Source: Pseudomonas sp. Irchel s3b2 (lineage in GTDB: Bacteria > Pseudomonadota > Gammaproteobacteria > Pseudomonadales > Pseudomonadaceae). Taken from it: 64,000 nucleotides of DNA. Under the pieces are notes generated by a model. The model worked only from the letters and a program-made list of their open reading frames with translations, ran no database searches and was not told the DNA's origin. The position numbers were made by a program, and so were the translations under genes. The DNA lies in assembly GCF_900187445.1 (NCBI RefSeq), contig NZ_FYEB01000004.1:349367-413366 (forward strand), read 5' to 3'. Positions 53,041 through 62,206 of this stretch are shown piece after piece. Within the stretch, counting starts at the first letter, position 1; the number at the start of each line of letters is the position of its first letter.

Positions 53041-54093
53041 TTACAAACTGTCTTCTTTGTAGATAGATGACTGAAGAAACTCTGCTATCAGCGATGTAAT
53101 CTGCTGTTGAATCACCCCACGCGGGCGAGCGCTGTCGCCATCCCGGCAAATGATGCCATCACCTGGTACTTCTTCTTCGAGCATTACCTGCGCGCCAGGT
53201 TTGCACACTGACAAGAAGCTGAAATGGCTGGCGTCGCTGATTTCGACGTAACGGCTTGACGCCGCAGGCAGGCGTTTGGCCAGGTTGGCAGACTCCAACT
53301 CAGCGGGAAGCTCGCGCGACGGTACGCCGGCAGCGATCACCAGCGCTGGTACCGGCAGCGCGGCCAGGCTTTCATCGGTCAGGCCCCGTGAAAGGCCCAG
53401 GTCCAATGTAACCACAGCAGTGACGCGTTTATCGCGCCAATTGGCGGCCAACGCGGCCTTTGATTCTGAGGTGCTTGCGGGGTTTATCTTTTCAAAGACG
53501 GTGCAACTTGATAACTGCGGGTGGGCTTTGCAGTCATGGGCGAAGCGGTCTGGATCGAAACGAGCACCGGCGATCTCCAGGGCGGTCCAGCCGCCGAGTG
53601 AATGGCCCACTACTGCAATTCGGTCATTGGCGACCAAGCCGAATTTTTCAGGTTGAGTCGTGACCCTATCAATGGCTCGGCGCAAATCAATTGGCCGCTG
53701 CCATAACTGTGCCGCTGCTTGGGGGCTACGGTCGTGGGTCGTGGTGCCAGGGTGATTGATTGCGGCGACGATGTAACCCCGATGGGCCAGGGCACTGGCA
53801 AGCCAGATCTGGTTGCTCCAGTTCCCCCTGTATCCGTGGGAGAGCACCAGCAATGGATGCTTGCCCGCAGCTGGCGGCGCGTTACGAACGGCAGAAGCAC
53901 CGACAAACACCGCATCATCGCCAATCAATTGCGTGGCTGCGGTAGTTGCACTGGGGTACCAGACGACCATCTCCAGTGAGCGGTCATTGTGCGAGTCCGG
54001 CAGTGTGGAAGATTGGAAGCCGACAGGGTTCTCGTCAGCGAGTGCGAGAGTAGTCAGCCAAGTCAATAACAGGGCGCCGAAAGCTATTTTCAA
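53041..54093 (-). CDS. Secreted PAF-acetylhydrolase-like alpha/beta hydrolase
   Basis: A 350-residue exported hydrolase: signal peptide (KIAFGALLLTWLTTLALA), LLVLSHGYRGNWSN oxyanion region, nucleophile in VVGHSLGGWTALE, the acid probably in the loop after VPALVIAAG, and His in SDASHFSF. It resembles the platelet-activating-factor acetylhydrolase/dienelactone hydrolase group acting on esters in the periplasm. I choose the TTG at 54093, preceded by AAGGAAG; an ATG at 54129 would bury the signal peptide. Cysteines in HDCKAHPQLSSC may form a disulfide. Confidence 0.82.
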   Translation of the reverse strand: MKIAFGALLLTWLTTLALADENPVGFQSSTLPDSHNDRSLEMVVWYPSATTAATQLIGDDAVFVGASAVRNAPPAAGKHPLLVLSHGYRGNWSNQIWLASALAHRGYIVAAINHPGTTTHDRSPQAAAQLWQRPIDLRRAIDRVTTQPEKFGLVANDRIAVVGHSLGGWTALEIAGARFDPDRFAHDCKAHPQLSSCTVFEKINPASTSESKAALAANWRDKRVTAVVTLDLGLSRGLTDESLAALPVPALVIAAGVPSRELPAELESANLAKRLPAASSRYVEISDASHFSFLSVCKPGAQVMLEEEVPGDGIICRDGDSARPRGVIQQQITSLIAEFLQSSIYKEDSL

Positions 54094-54430
54094 TGTTGTT
54101 TCTTCCTTGAATGGACAAGTGCATAGCAACCTGAACCCGCATCCACCTTCGTACGGAGTCGACGCTAATGTGGCTGCCTATAAGCACGGACATTAAAGCC
54201 CACATTCGAACCGCCGCGCATAACGTTCATCGTTAACTCTGTTCGCGGTTTTTAGCGAGAAGGCTGAACGTCCGCTTTTTGGTTGGCTATTTAAGCAGCG
54301 GCACCCTAGAACTTTTCCTTATTTATCTGTCTATGTGGATAGGCACATCCGCTCGGTAAGCGCGAACTCGCAGGCTTCCCGCAGCCAGATGGCCACACAC
54401 CCAATTGTCTATCAGAGGTTGTCTTCGCTC
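54094..54430. other. Divergent intergenic region
   Basis: This 337-bp gap separates two divergently transcribed genes for exported proteins. Apart from AT-richer patches near 54280-54330 that could hold promoters, I see no repeat, box or small gene. Confidence 0.4.
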
Positions 54431-54829
54431 ATGAAATTTCATGACCTACGGATGGTGCTCTTCGGCCTGTTCGCGTTCGCGGCAGTGGGCTCGGCATCAG
54501 CAACACAGATGAAGACCTCAACCCCTGTTTTCGCAACTGAAGTCACAGCCGTTCAGGCTCCTGTCCAAGCCGCCGGCAACCCTTGGCCGACCTTGGCCAG
54601 TATGGCCGGCAAGCCGTCAGGGACGTTGCTTGCCCATGACGACCGATACTGGCATGACCACCGTCGGTACGATCGTAGAGACCATTGGCGCCGAGACGAC
54701 TGGCGTAGAGATAACTGGCGTAGAGAGCAAGCCCGCCGAGAAGCTGAACGCCATCGTGATTGGGAGCGCCGCCAAGATCGGGCCATGCGGTACCGCTACG
54801 AAGACGATCACCGCTACTATCGTCGCTAG
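54431..54829 (+). CDS. Exported basic low-complexity protein
   Basis: A 132-residue precursor with a signal peptide (ending GSASA). After a short spacer, residues ~70-132 are a low-complexity run of Arg, Asp, His, Trp and Tyr with the repeating unit R-R-D-x-W (RRDHWRRDDWRRDNWRREQ). Such tails occur in RcnB-like or surface-exposed small proteins and could bind metal or anionic polymers (inference). ATG 54431 (MKFHDLRM) is preferred because it sits at the start of the signal peptide; upstream in-frame codons are possible. Confidence 0.65.
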   Translation: MKFHDLRMVLFGLFAFAAVGSASATQMKTSTPVFATEVTAVQAPVQAAGNPWPTLASMAGKPSGTLLAHDDRYWHDHRRYDRRDHWRRDDWRRDNWRREQARREAERHRDWERRQDRAMRYRYEDDHRYYRR

Positions 54830-54878
54830 TGCGACGCCACGGGATCAATCCGCCTGCAACACGTCCTTCGGATGACAG

Positions 54879-56405
54879 TCACTGCTGAGCATTCACGGCT
54901 TTGTTCGAACGAAAGACCACCCAGCTCGCCGCCACAAGCACCCACGCAGCAATACCGCCATACAGCATCACCCAGCCAAACCCATGCGCCAACGCTGCGT
55001 TGGCGACATCGAGCGTAATCGTAGCGCCCTGGCCGGTCTGCCCCAACACCGCGGAGTTACCGGCTGAAATATTCTCCGCCAGCAACCTCAATTGCACTTC
55101 ATCGGGCGAGCCCGATAACTGGTTACGCAGGGAAGACAGGATGCCTTCCACCAAGATGAATCCCATCAGCGCGATATTGATCGCAAGGCTGATCATACGA
55201 GCGCTGATATCGATGCCCGATGCCATGCCGGCACGCTCACTGGGCACCGACCCGGTGGTGGTATTGGTCACAGGCGTGTTGGTCAGTCCCAGTCCGATCC
55301 CGGCGATCAGGCAGCCTGGAAGCATCGTCAGCCAGCTGGCATGCGTGACACTGCTGCCCCATTTCATCAGCAGGAACCCCAGACCTATGGTGAACAAACC
55401 CGCGGGAATCACCACGTCAGGTCGATAGCGCAGCGCCAGCCGTTCGCCTAACGGGGGGACTATCAGTGTCGGCAGCGTATAAGCGAGTAGTGCCAGACCG
55501 GTGCCGATACCGGCGTAGCCCAGACTATTTTGAAAGTACAGAGGCAGGTAAATCATGAAGGGCCAGAAGCTGAAGTTCATGCCTGCCGACCCGAGCAAAG
55601 CACCCGAGAAGCGGCGGATACGGAACACCGAGAAGTCGAACATGGGATCGGCATAGCGTCGCTGGGCGACGACAAAGACGATGAAGCTGAGCATTGCCAC
55701 AATCAGGCTGGTGATGGCCGAACCGCTGGAGAAACCCACTCCCGCTCCTTGAGTGATGAACCAGGAAAGACCCAACACTGCCAGCGATAGCGAAATAATG
55801 CCCAACACATCCAGCCTGCGACGCTGCGGGTCGCGTGATTCATCGACACCGGCGATCACCAGCACCAGCGCGAGCACGGCAATGGGCGCATGCACCAGGA
55901 ACACCCATTCCCAACTCGACAGCGCCACGATAGCTGCACCGATAATCGGGCCGAACCCCAGACCGATGCCGAACACGATCCCCCAGGCACTGAACGCTTT
56001 GCCGCGCGCAGCTCCCGACTGGAATCGGTGAGACAGCACTGCCACCTGACAGATCAGCATGGCACCACCGGACATGCCTTGCAGAAATCGGCTTGCAATC
56101 AATCCGCTGGCGCTTTGCGCCCATCCACAGGCCAGTGAGGTAATGCCGAAAAGCACCAGGCTAATGACAAATACTCGCTTGCGCCCATACCGATCCGCCA
56201 GTGTGCCAGTGGCCATCAGCACCATGGTGCAGGCGATGGTGTAGGCATTCATGATCCACTGCATATCGTTGAAATCGCTGTGCAGAACCGATTCAAGCGT
56301 GGGCAGGATGGCCGGCACGCTCGAGATTTCCAGGCCGAACATCAGCGAGGCCAAACAAACGGCGGCTATTGTGAAAACATCTTTTTGCGAAGAAGAGAAC
56401 GGCAT
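54879..56405 (-). CDS. MFS (DHA2-type, 14-helix) drug exporter
   Basis: A 508-residue inner-membrane protein with about fourteen helices. Early motif A is GTLADRYGRKRVFV; RFLQGMSGGAMLICQ is motif C-like; helix 5 contains GIGLGFGPIIGAAI. DHA2 proteins export drugs or toxic compounds using the proton gradient. GGAAG precedes ATG 56405 (MPFSSSQK). It is divergent from a LysR-type regulator (185-base gap), the usual arrangement for an inducible exporter. Confidence 0.9.
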   Translation of the reverse strand: MPFSSSQKDVFTIAAVCLASLMFGLEISSVPAILPTLESVLHSDFNDMQWIMNAYTIACTMVLMATGTLADRYGRKRVFVISLVLFGITSLACGWAQSASGLIASRFLQGMSGGAMLICQVAVLSHRFQSGAARGKAFSAWGIVFGIGLGFGPIIGAAIVALSSWEWVFLVHAPIAVLALVLVIAGVDESRDPQRRRLDVLGIISLSLAVLGLSWFITQGAGVGFSSGSAITSLIVAMLSFIVFVVAQRRYADPMFDFSVFRIRRFSGALLGSAGMNFSFWPFMIYLPLYFQNSLGYAGIGTGLALLAYTLPTLIVPPLGERLALRYRPDVVIPAGLFTIGLGFLLMKWGSSVTHASWLTMLPGCLIAGIGLGLTNTPVTNTTTGSVPSERAGMASGIDISARMISLAINIALMGFILVEGILSSLRNQLSGSPDEVQLRLLAENISAGNSAVLGQTGQGATITLDVANAALAHGFGWVMLYGGIAAWVLVAASWVVFRSNKAVNAQQ

Positions 56406-56589
56406 CGTGATCTTCCAGATCAAGTTGATGGGCACTGGCAAGGCCGCCCCAAGGGGAGTTGGTGCGATCGCCTGACCAGCGTCACCAGACATAACTCCAA
56501 GTGACCGGCCGCATTCTGGAAGTAATTAAAAAATGACAGAAATGATTTAATTTCGTAAGTTTTATTAATATTCATCATGAGTGGGCTAA

Positions 56590-57450
56590 ATGGACTTCGA
56601 CCCAGCGCTGTTGCGTGCTTTTGTCGCGATCAAGGAGACCGGTAGTTTCACTCGTGCCGCAGAGCGGCTGCACTTGAGCCAGTCAGCGATCAGTCATCAG
56701 GTCCGGCGTTTGGAAGAACAGGCCGGTACCTCGCTACTGGTGCGCACCACCCGACGTTTGACGCTGACAGAAGATGGCGAAGATTTTCTGCGCCATGCCG
56801 AACACGTCCTCAGAGCGCAAGACGCTCTCTCCCGGCGTTTCGAAGCGTCATCGGTATCCGGTGCCGTGCGCTTCGGTGTGCCGGAAAACTTTATCGGCGA
56901 TGGCCTGCCGCCGTTACTGACTCGGTTCGCCAGACAATTTCCCGCCGTACGTCTGGATGTAACCGTCGGCACCTACCTCGACCTGCGCGCGCTGGTCGAT
57001 GCCGATGGACTCGATCTGGCCGTGGTCATGGCATTGCCGGGCAGTCAGTGCGGCGGCACCGTGCTGCGCGAAACCCGGTTTGTCTGGGCCGCGGCGCAGG
57101 GTTTCGACTTTACCGGCGATTGCCCTTTGCCGCTGGCGTTTGCACCAGCGCCTTGCGTACACCGCCAGGTGGCCGTAGAGGCGTTGGCGAGTTCCACCGT
57201 GAATTGGCGGGTCGCCTTTACCTCTCCCAGTCAACAAGGATTGCGTGCGGCGGTATTGGCGGGACTTGCCGTCACCGCGCTACCGCTGGGAGATCTAGAA
57301 CCCGGCATGGTGGTGATTGACGGTCAACATGGCCTGCCACCGCTGCTGGAGGCTGATTTCAGACTGATATGGAGTGTCACAGGAAAGACGCCGGCGGCCC
57401 ATGCATTTGGTCAACTGCTGGCGGAGATGTCTGAGTCGCCATCGATGTAG
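56590..57450 (+). CDS. LysR-type transcriptional regulator
   Basis: A 286-residue regulator: an N-terminal winged helix (4-63; GSFTRAAERLHLSQSAISHQVRRLEEQAG) and a periplasmic-binding-like effector domain (about 90-280). It probably controls the divergent MFS exporter and itself, as LysR regulators usually bind the shared intergenic region, which here is AT-rich (56520-56580). The inducer is unknown. It is convergent with the AraC-type gene. Confidence 0.92.
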   Translation: MDFDPALLRAFVAIKETGSFTRAAERLHLSQSAISHQVRRLEEQAGTSLLVRTTRRLTLTEDGEDFLRHAEHVLRAQDALSRRFEASSVSGAVRFGVPENFIGDGLPPLLTRFARQFPAVRLDVTVGTYLDLRALVDADGLDLAVVMALPGSQCGGTVLRETRFVWAAAQGFDFTGDCPLPLAFAPAPCVHRQVAVEALASSTVNWRVAFTSPSQQGLRAAVLAGLAVTALPLGDLEPGMVVIDGQHGLPPLLEADFRLIWSVTGKTPAAHAFGQLLAEMSESPSM

Positions 57451-57488
57451 AACAAATTGATCAGAGCGTCCATCGGCACCGGACCTTC

Positions 57489-58445
57489 TCACGCTGATTG
57501 TCTGCGCCAAGTGCCAGGTGATGTGCCGAACTGGCGTTTGAATGCGCGACTGAACGCGGCTTCGGATTCATAGCCAACTGCAAAGCCAATTTGCGCCACA
57601 TTACCGCGACCTTCGCGCAGCTGTTGAGCCGCCACGTGCATACGCCAGAGCGTCAGGTATTGCATCGGTGGCTGTCCGACCAATGCCGTGAATCGTTCCG
57701 CGAATACCGAGCGTGACATGCCCACTGCAAGAGCCAGGGCTTCTGCAGTCCAGCCCTCGGTTGGACGAGCATGGAGCAGCGCCAGTGCGCGCCCGATATG
57801 CGGATCTCGCAAACCCGCCAGCCACCCGCGCCGCTCAGCGGGGAGGCTCGCGACATACTGGCTGACGGCTTCGACGAATAGCAATTCGGAGAGCTTGGCG
57901 ATGACCGTTGTCGAGCCGAGGCGCCCCGCCGCAATCTCACTGACAGCGAAACGGAATGAGCTTTCAATCCAGGCTCCCGAAGCCGTCGCGCGCAAGTCTA
58001 ATTTCAATAAGGAGGGCAGCGACGAAAGCAACGGATTGAAGGGGGTTTCAGAACCGAGGAATCCGCACAAAAGCTGCGTGACTTCGCCGCCCCCGCCGTA
58101 CTTGATTCGTGAAATAGCGCCGACTTCTGGCGGCTGAATAACTTCGCCCGCCGGCATGGGCGCAATGCTTAGATCGCTGCCAAAAGAATGAGCGTCATTG
58201 TGAGGAAGCAGAACGAGTTCGCCTGCCCGCACGTCAATGGCGTCACCACCGTCGACTTGTAATTGCATATGCCCTGCGGCGACAAAATGCGAAGCAATGA
58301 TATGTCGAGGTGCCTCCAGGAACGGTTTGCAATCGTCCGCAGAGATTCTTCCCTTGATGCACCAGGGCGCAGTGAATTCCGACTCGAGGAAGACCCCTCC
58401 AGACAGCCGAATCACACGCAATACATCAGAAAACGCATCCAACAA
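57489..58445 (-). CDS. AraC-type regulator with cupin sensor domain
   Basis: A 318-residue regulator: an N-terminal cupin (about 1-180, GHMQLQVDGGDAIDVRAGELVLLPHNDAHSF) and two C-terminal helix-turn-helix motifs (about 215-315; the second is NVAQIGFAVGYESEAAFSRAFKRQFGTSPGTWRR). The TTG start at 58445 is supported by GGAGGG eight bases upstream. It is divergent from the diiron-protein gene and so probably controls it, with the MAPEG and methyltransferase genes further along. Confidence 0.88.
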   Translation of the reverse strand: MLDAFSDVLRVIRLSGGVFLESEFTAPWCIKGRISADDCKPFLEAPRHIIASHFVAAGHMQLQVDGGDAIDVRAGELVLLPHNDAHSFGSDLSIAPMPAGEVIQPPEVGAISRIKYGGGGEVTQLLCGFLGSETPFNPLLSSLPSLLKLDLRATASGAWIESSFRFAVSEIAAGRLGSTTVIAKLSELLFVEAVSQYVASLPAERRGWLAGLRDPHIGRALALLHARPTEGWTAEALALAVGMSRSVFAERFTALVGQPPMQYLTLWRMHVAAQQLREGRGNVAQIGFAVGYESEAAFSRAFKRQFGTSPGTWRRQSA

Positions 58446-58644
58446 TTGCCAGCCCTCCGTTCCGGAGTCCGGAGCATGTAATCAGGCGGACTGGTCATTC
58501 ATCGCCTGAACTGCGAGGCCTAGATTAGCACCAACGCGGACTCAGTGATCGAGACTATCCCCAGATGCTTCACCGCTGGTCATGGGCTCCGACGTTAACC
58601 GTAATTGCCCCATTCCAACTCGACCAGGCTAGCAGGAGATCTAT

Positions 58645-59598
58645 ATGAACACCGTTGCTACCATGCCCAGCTCAGATTCGGACAACGCCGACCGTTATGC
58701 TCAACTTGTCAGATCATCGAAGAAAGCGGAATGGCAGATCGATCGTGATTTGCTACAGGACCGGAGTTTCGACTTCTCGCGCAAATTCTTGCCCGACGGA
58801 CTGTCGCGGATCGACCGCCTGACCTTTCTCGCCGCGGATGAGGCGCGCCTGCTCAGTCAGATTCAGGGCCGAACCTATGCGTATATCTTTGGCTTGGTCG
58901 AGCGTTTTATCAGCGCCAAAATGCTCGATCAAGGTCGAGCCCATGTCTTTGACGATCAACTCGCACTCGAAGCACTGGTGCGCTTTTCTAACGACGAGAT
59001 CAAGCACCAGGAGCTGTTCCGGCGCATGGAGACGATGATGAGTTCGCAATTGCCAGCGGGATATCGTCAAGTTGCCGATCCAAACGATGTGGCGCGCTCG
59101 GTACTTGCGGCCAGCACTTGGTCGGTGTTGGCGCTGACCTGTCATATCGAGCTGTTTGTTCAGGCGCACTACGTGCAAAGCATCGCCCCGCGTGAGGAGT
59201 TGTGCCCGCTATTCAAGGATGTTTTCAAATTTCACTGGAAGGATGAAAGCCGGCACGTCGTACTCGATGAACTGGAGTGGAAGGCGGAGCACGCGAAACT
59301 CTCACCAACCGAGCGCGACCAGGCAGTGAACGATCTGATTGCGCTGGTGGCGGCCGTCGACGGAATACTGCAGGCACAATCGGCAGCCGATGCCGACTAC
59401 TTTATTCGCATTGTTTCACGATCATTCAGTGTCGATGAGACAGCGCAAATCAACGCCTGCGTGCTGAGCGCCTACCGCTGGCAATACATAATCTCGGGCG
59501 TGCAGCATCCACACTTTGGCCGGTTGCTTACACACATGACAACACCCGCACAGATGTCCACGATTCAGACCGCACTGGCGCCAATCATGAGCAATTGA
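58645..59598 (+). CDS. Ferritin-like diiron protein
   Basis: A 317-residue, all-helical cytoplasmic protein. The pattern Glu86, Glu118-x-x-His121 (DEIKHQE), Glu169 and Glu201-x-x-His204 (DESRH) matches the four-Glu, two-His ligand set of ferritin-like diiron carboxylate enzymes. It may be a diiron oxygenase/desaturase or N-oxygenase of the AurF type; the substrate is unknown. AGGAGAT precedes the ATG. It is divergent from an AraC regulator and followed by a MAPEG gene 79 bases on. Confidence 0.78.
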   Translation: MNTVATMPSSDSDNADRYAQLVRSSKKAEWQIDRDLLQDRSFDFSRKFLPDGLSRIDRLTFLAADEARLLSQIQGRTYAYIFGLVERFISAKMLDQGRAHVFDDQLALEALVRFSNDEIKHQELFRRMETMMSSQLPAGYRQVADPNDVARSVLAASTWSVLALTCHIELFVQAHYVQSIAPREELCPLFKDVFKFHWKDESRHVVLDELEWKAEHAKLSPTERDQAVNDLIALVAAVDGILQAQSAADADYFIRIVSRSFSVDETAQINACVLSAYRWQYIISGVQHPHFGRLLTHMTTPAQMSTIQTALAPIMSN

Positions 59599-59677
59599 TC
59601 GACTGCGGCGGCCGACCGTACGTCGGCCGCGCGGCTGTGGAATGACGTGCTGAAATGATTTATCGAGGCTGGCAGCC

Positions 59678-60100
59678 ATGACAATACCGATGTGGATGTT
59701 GCTTGGATTTGCGACCTGGACTTTGCTGCTGTTGATGGCAACCGTCGGGGTGTATCGCTGGGTTAGAATCTTGTTCTCGAATGTTCCGATTGCCTCTTTC
59801 CGATGCGATCAGCTCGAAGGCGAGGATTGGTATCGGCGTGGGATAAGAGCACACGCGAACTGTGTGGAAAATCTGCCTGTCTTTGGCGCCATCGTGTTGG
59901 TGATTTCAACCCTTGGTGTCGACGACCCAGCAGTGAGCTACTTGTCCGTAATCGTCCTGATTGCCCGCGTGTGCCAGTCACTGGTTCACGTATCCCATGT
60001 GCAAACCAATACGTTCGTGGCGGTTCGATTTACCTTCTTTTTCGTTCAGTTGGTCTGTTTTCTCGCGCTCATTTTTATAGCCGCTTGTTACGGCGTATGA
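59678..60100 (+). CDS. MAPEG family membrane protein
   Basis: A 140-residue inner-membrane protein with four helices, the size of bacterial MAPEG (membrane-associated eicosanoid/glutathione) proteins. The signature RAHANCVENLPVFGAIVLV between helices 1 and 2 holds the conserved Asn/Glu residues that contact glutathione. It is probably a glutathione-dependent detoxifying enzyme. It follows the diiron gene on the same strand. Confidence 0.87.
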   Translation: MTIPMWMLLGFATWTLLLLMATVGVYRWVRILFSNVPIASFRCDQLEGEDWYRRGIRAHANCVENLPVFGAIVLVISTLGVDDPAVSYLSVIVLIARVCQSLVHVSHVQTNTFVAVRFTFFFVQLVCFLALIFIAACYGV

Positions 60101-60167
60101 ATACACAAACATAGGGATGAATCCAGGCTTGCTCCTGCAGGACAGAAGCTACCTGTCGCGTCCAGGC

Positions 60168-60884
60168 TCAAACCATTTTGCACGTCAACCAGGCACTCCA
60201 GAACAGGCTGCTGAAGAAACGGGTAGCGTCCCCGAATCCGGCGTCGTGTAACAGTTTTTGAACCGCTGCCTCAGAATGTGGAGGGTCAGCGCCTTGGAGG
60301 ATTTTCCCCAGCTTGACCTTCACTTCATCCGGACTGGCTCCATGCTGCCGCCACCGTTGCCCCCAAGCAGCAAGCAATAGCGGTTGGCTGGCATAAGCGT
60401 ACTGATTCCCCGCGACAATCAGCGGCGCGCCCGGCTTTAGATGAGCCTGAATGGATCGTAAAATTTGTCGTTTGGCATCATTTCCATCGAGATGATGCAG
60501 TACACCGATCAAGGTAGCTGCGTCATATGATTGGTCTGCTGCCAGGTCTTCAACATGCCCAAGATGCATGTCCGTTCTTTCACGCAAGTTGTTTGCCTCT
60601 AACTGCTGCTTCGCTGCCTCCAGCATTGGCTCGGATGGATCAACGGCAGTGAAGCGCCAACTAGGCACCAGCGTTGCCATCGCAATAATTTCCTGCGCCG
60701 TGCCGCCAGCGCCAACTACCAGTATCTTCGCCGAATTTGTATTGCTGAGGCTTGCCGCCAGCATGCACGCAACAAGATCGTGGCAGGCGTCATATCCTGC
60801 TAATGCGATACGGCTCTGTCGTCCGTATTCATTGGCCCGTGTGGTATCAAATTTTTCAGCTGAGTTGAGAGGTGCTGATTTCAA
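60168..60884 (-). CDS. SAM-dependent methyltransferase
   Basis: A 238-residue class I methyltransferase. Motif I is ILVVGAGGTAQE, motif II VDPSEPMLEAAK, then LGHVEDLAADQSYDAATLIGVLHHLDG (motifs post-II/III). It methylates a small molecule or protein in the cytoplasm; the substrate is not readable. It converges with the MAPEG gene. The gap upstream (60885-61198) contains a REP-like inverted element at 61018-61066 and no other clear gene. Confidence 0.87.
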   Translation of the reverse strand: MKSAPLNSAEKFDTTRANEYGRQSRIALAGYDACHDLVACMLAASLSNTNSAKILVVGAGGTAQEIIAMATLVPSWRFTAVDPSEPMLEAAKQQLEANNLRERTDMHLGHVEDLAADQSYDAATLIGVLHHLDGNDAKRQILRSIQAHLKPGAPLIVAGNQYAYASQPLLLAAWGQRWRQHGASPDEVKVKLGKILQGADPPHSEAAVQKLLHDAGFGDATRFFSSLFWSAWLTCKMV

Positions 60885-61017
60885 GGCGGTTCTCGATGTC
60901 CTTGAATCAAGTTATGTCATATACAGCGATAATAAAAATTCATAAATTTTATTAACTGCATTCCTGTGCGGAATACCACTCCCAATCGCAGTTTGCCTTG
61001 AAGAAGTCATCTATGGG

Positions 61018-61066
61018 TCGATTTGCAGCCCTTCGCGACAGGCAGCAATCGGCCAAAAGTGCCCGG
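61018..61066. repeat. Inverted-repeat intergenic element fragment
   Basis: GGTCGATTTGCAGCC ... GCAGCAATCGGCC(AAAAG) are imperfect inverted arms around TTCGCGACAGG, the same Pseudomonas repeat whose halves appear at 1-30 and 211-240 around the first element of this window. Confidence 0.65.
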
Positions 61067-61198
61067 TAGTCGTTGTCTTTCGCTTGTCGCCAGCGTTTGG
61101 CTAAGCTGAATAAATCGGGAGCGAACCGAAAACTGAGTGATAGCGATGATCAGCGGATCTGGATTGGCATCAAGACGGTACTCCCAAAGGAGACGACT

Positions 61199-61489
61199 AT
61201 GTATGCGGTTATAAGAACCTACTTGGGTGCTGGAGCAAAGCAGCTTTTCGAGCTTTTAGAACAGCGCAACGCTGATGTCGAAGCTACCCTGCGGACAGTG
61301 CCTGGCCTCGTAAGCTACACACTGCTGAATACGGGTGATGGCGGTACTGCGGTGACTGTTTGCACGGACAAGGCCGGAACTGATGCGAGCTTGAAAGTCG
61401 CGCGCGACTGGATTCAGAAAAATGCTTCGAATATCCAGGTGAACCCGCCGATCGTAACGGAAGGCCCGGTCATTGTGCAGATCAAATAG
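61199..61489 (+). CDS. Small dimeric alpha/beta-barrel-type protein
   Basis: A 96-residue cytoplasmic protein, MYAVIRTYLGAGAKQLFELL..., with strand-helix pattern and a TVPGLVSYTLLNTGDGGTAVTVCTDKAG stretch like ABM-type mono-oxygenase or similar ferredoxin-like folds. AAAGGAGA lies six bases before ATG 61199, so the start is well supported. No catalytic residue can be assigned. It lies alone between a repeat fragment and the terminator repeat. Confidence 0.7.
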   Translation: MYAVIRTYLGAGAKQLFELLEQRNADVEATLRTVPGLVSYTLLNTGDGGTAVTVCTDKAGTDASLKVARDWIQKNASNIQVNPPIVTEGPVIVQIK

Positions 61490-61825
61490 CGCACTCTTGC
61501 GATTGATCGCGTTAGTCAATGTCATGGCCAGCGAGCTGGCGTTCAGTCTCACCGGCCCGCAATGCAGCATGGCGCGAGCCATCCGGCAGATGATTTCCCT
61601 GGCGGAGCTGTCGGTGAATCGGGTGTTGGTTCAGATCGATCCGCAGGAGTAGGTGAGGGCGTTGTCTCAACGCGTCACGCAGTGAAAAGCCCACTGAACC
61701 GGTGACGGTCAGTGGGCTTTTTTGTGTTCGGTGTCTCGTCCTGAAACAGGTGTAAACCGTGCTGTAAACCGTAACCGTCCGGCCAAGTCATCTACCCAGC
61801 CCCGCAAAGCCAAGACATGGTGTGC
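61490..61825. other. Gap before IS66 with terminator copy
   Basis: This stretch contains a possible 42-codon frame (61524-61652, ATG with no clear ribosome site), the repeated terminator at 61685-61723 and a shared TCCTGAAACAGGTGTAAACC piece at 61738. I cannot support a functional gene. Confidence 0.4.
61685..61723 (+). terminator. Terminator, repeated copy 3
   Basis: This is the same hairpin and loop sequence as at 48974 and 49925 (AAAGCCCACT/AGTGGGCTTT, T6). The copy here is essentially identical to the one at 49925. Confidence 0.85.
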
Positions 61826-61873
61826 ACTTAAATTTAAGTGGGCACCAGTTCTAGCCTTTTAAGCGGGTATTTC

Positions 61874-62206
61874 ATGCAGCCAACACGCCGTTCCTATTCC
61901 AAATCCTTCAAGGCCCAGGTCATTCAAGAGTGTGCCCAGCCCGGCGCTTCGATTGCCAGCGTCGCACTCAGCCATAGCCTCAACGCAAACCTCGTCCACA
62001 AATGGATTCGGCTGCAAACGCAGAAAAGCACGGCGCCGCAACCTGCGTTTATTCCGTTACCCATGCCGCTGGCCGGAGTAAACTCGCAAGCTGCATCGTC
62101 GAATATTTGCGTTGAGATCCAGCACCCGTATGGCACCGTCAAAGTGAACTGGCCAACTGAAAATGCTGCTGCCTGTGCAACCTTTCTTCGAGACTTACTG
62201 CGATGA
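61874..62206 (+). CDS. tnpA: IS66 family accessory protein TnpA
   Basis: A 110-residue protein starting MQPTRRSYSKSFKAQVIQEC with an N-terminal helix-turn-helix (ASIASVALSHSLNANLVHKWIR), as in IS66 TnpA. The conserved C-terminus is KVNWPTENAAACATFLRDLLR. It assists transposition. The TGA overlaps the tnpB ATG. Confidence 0.9.
   Translation: MQPTRRSYSKSFKAQVIQECAQPGASIASVALSHSLNANLVHKWIRLQTQKSTAPQPAFIPLPMPLAGVNSQAASSNICVEIQHPYGTVKVNWPTENAAACATFLRDLLR

Noticed and set aside
61524..61652. Short frame MASELAFSLTGPQ... (42 residues)
   Set aside because: It reads like the tail of some gene, but there is no ribosome site and no recognisable family, so it is left as an unexplained stretch.
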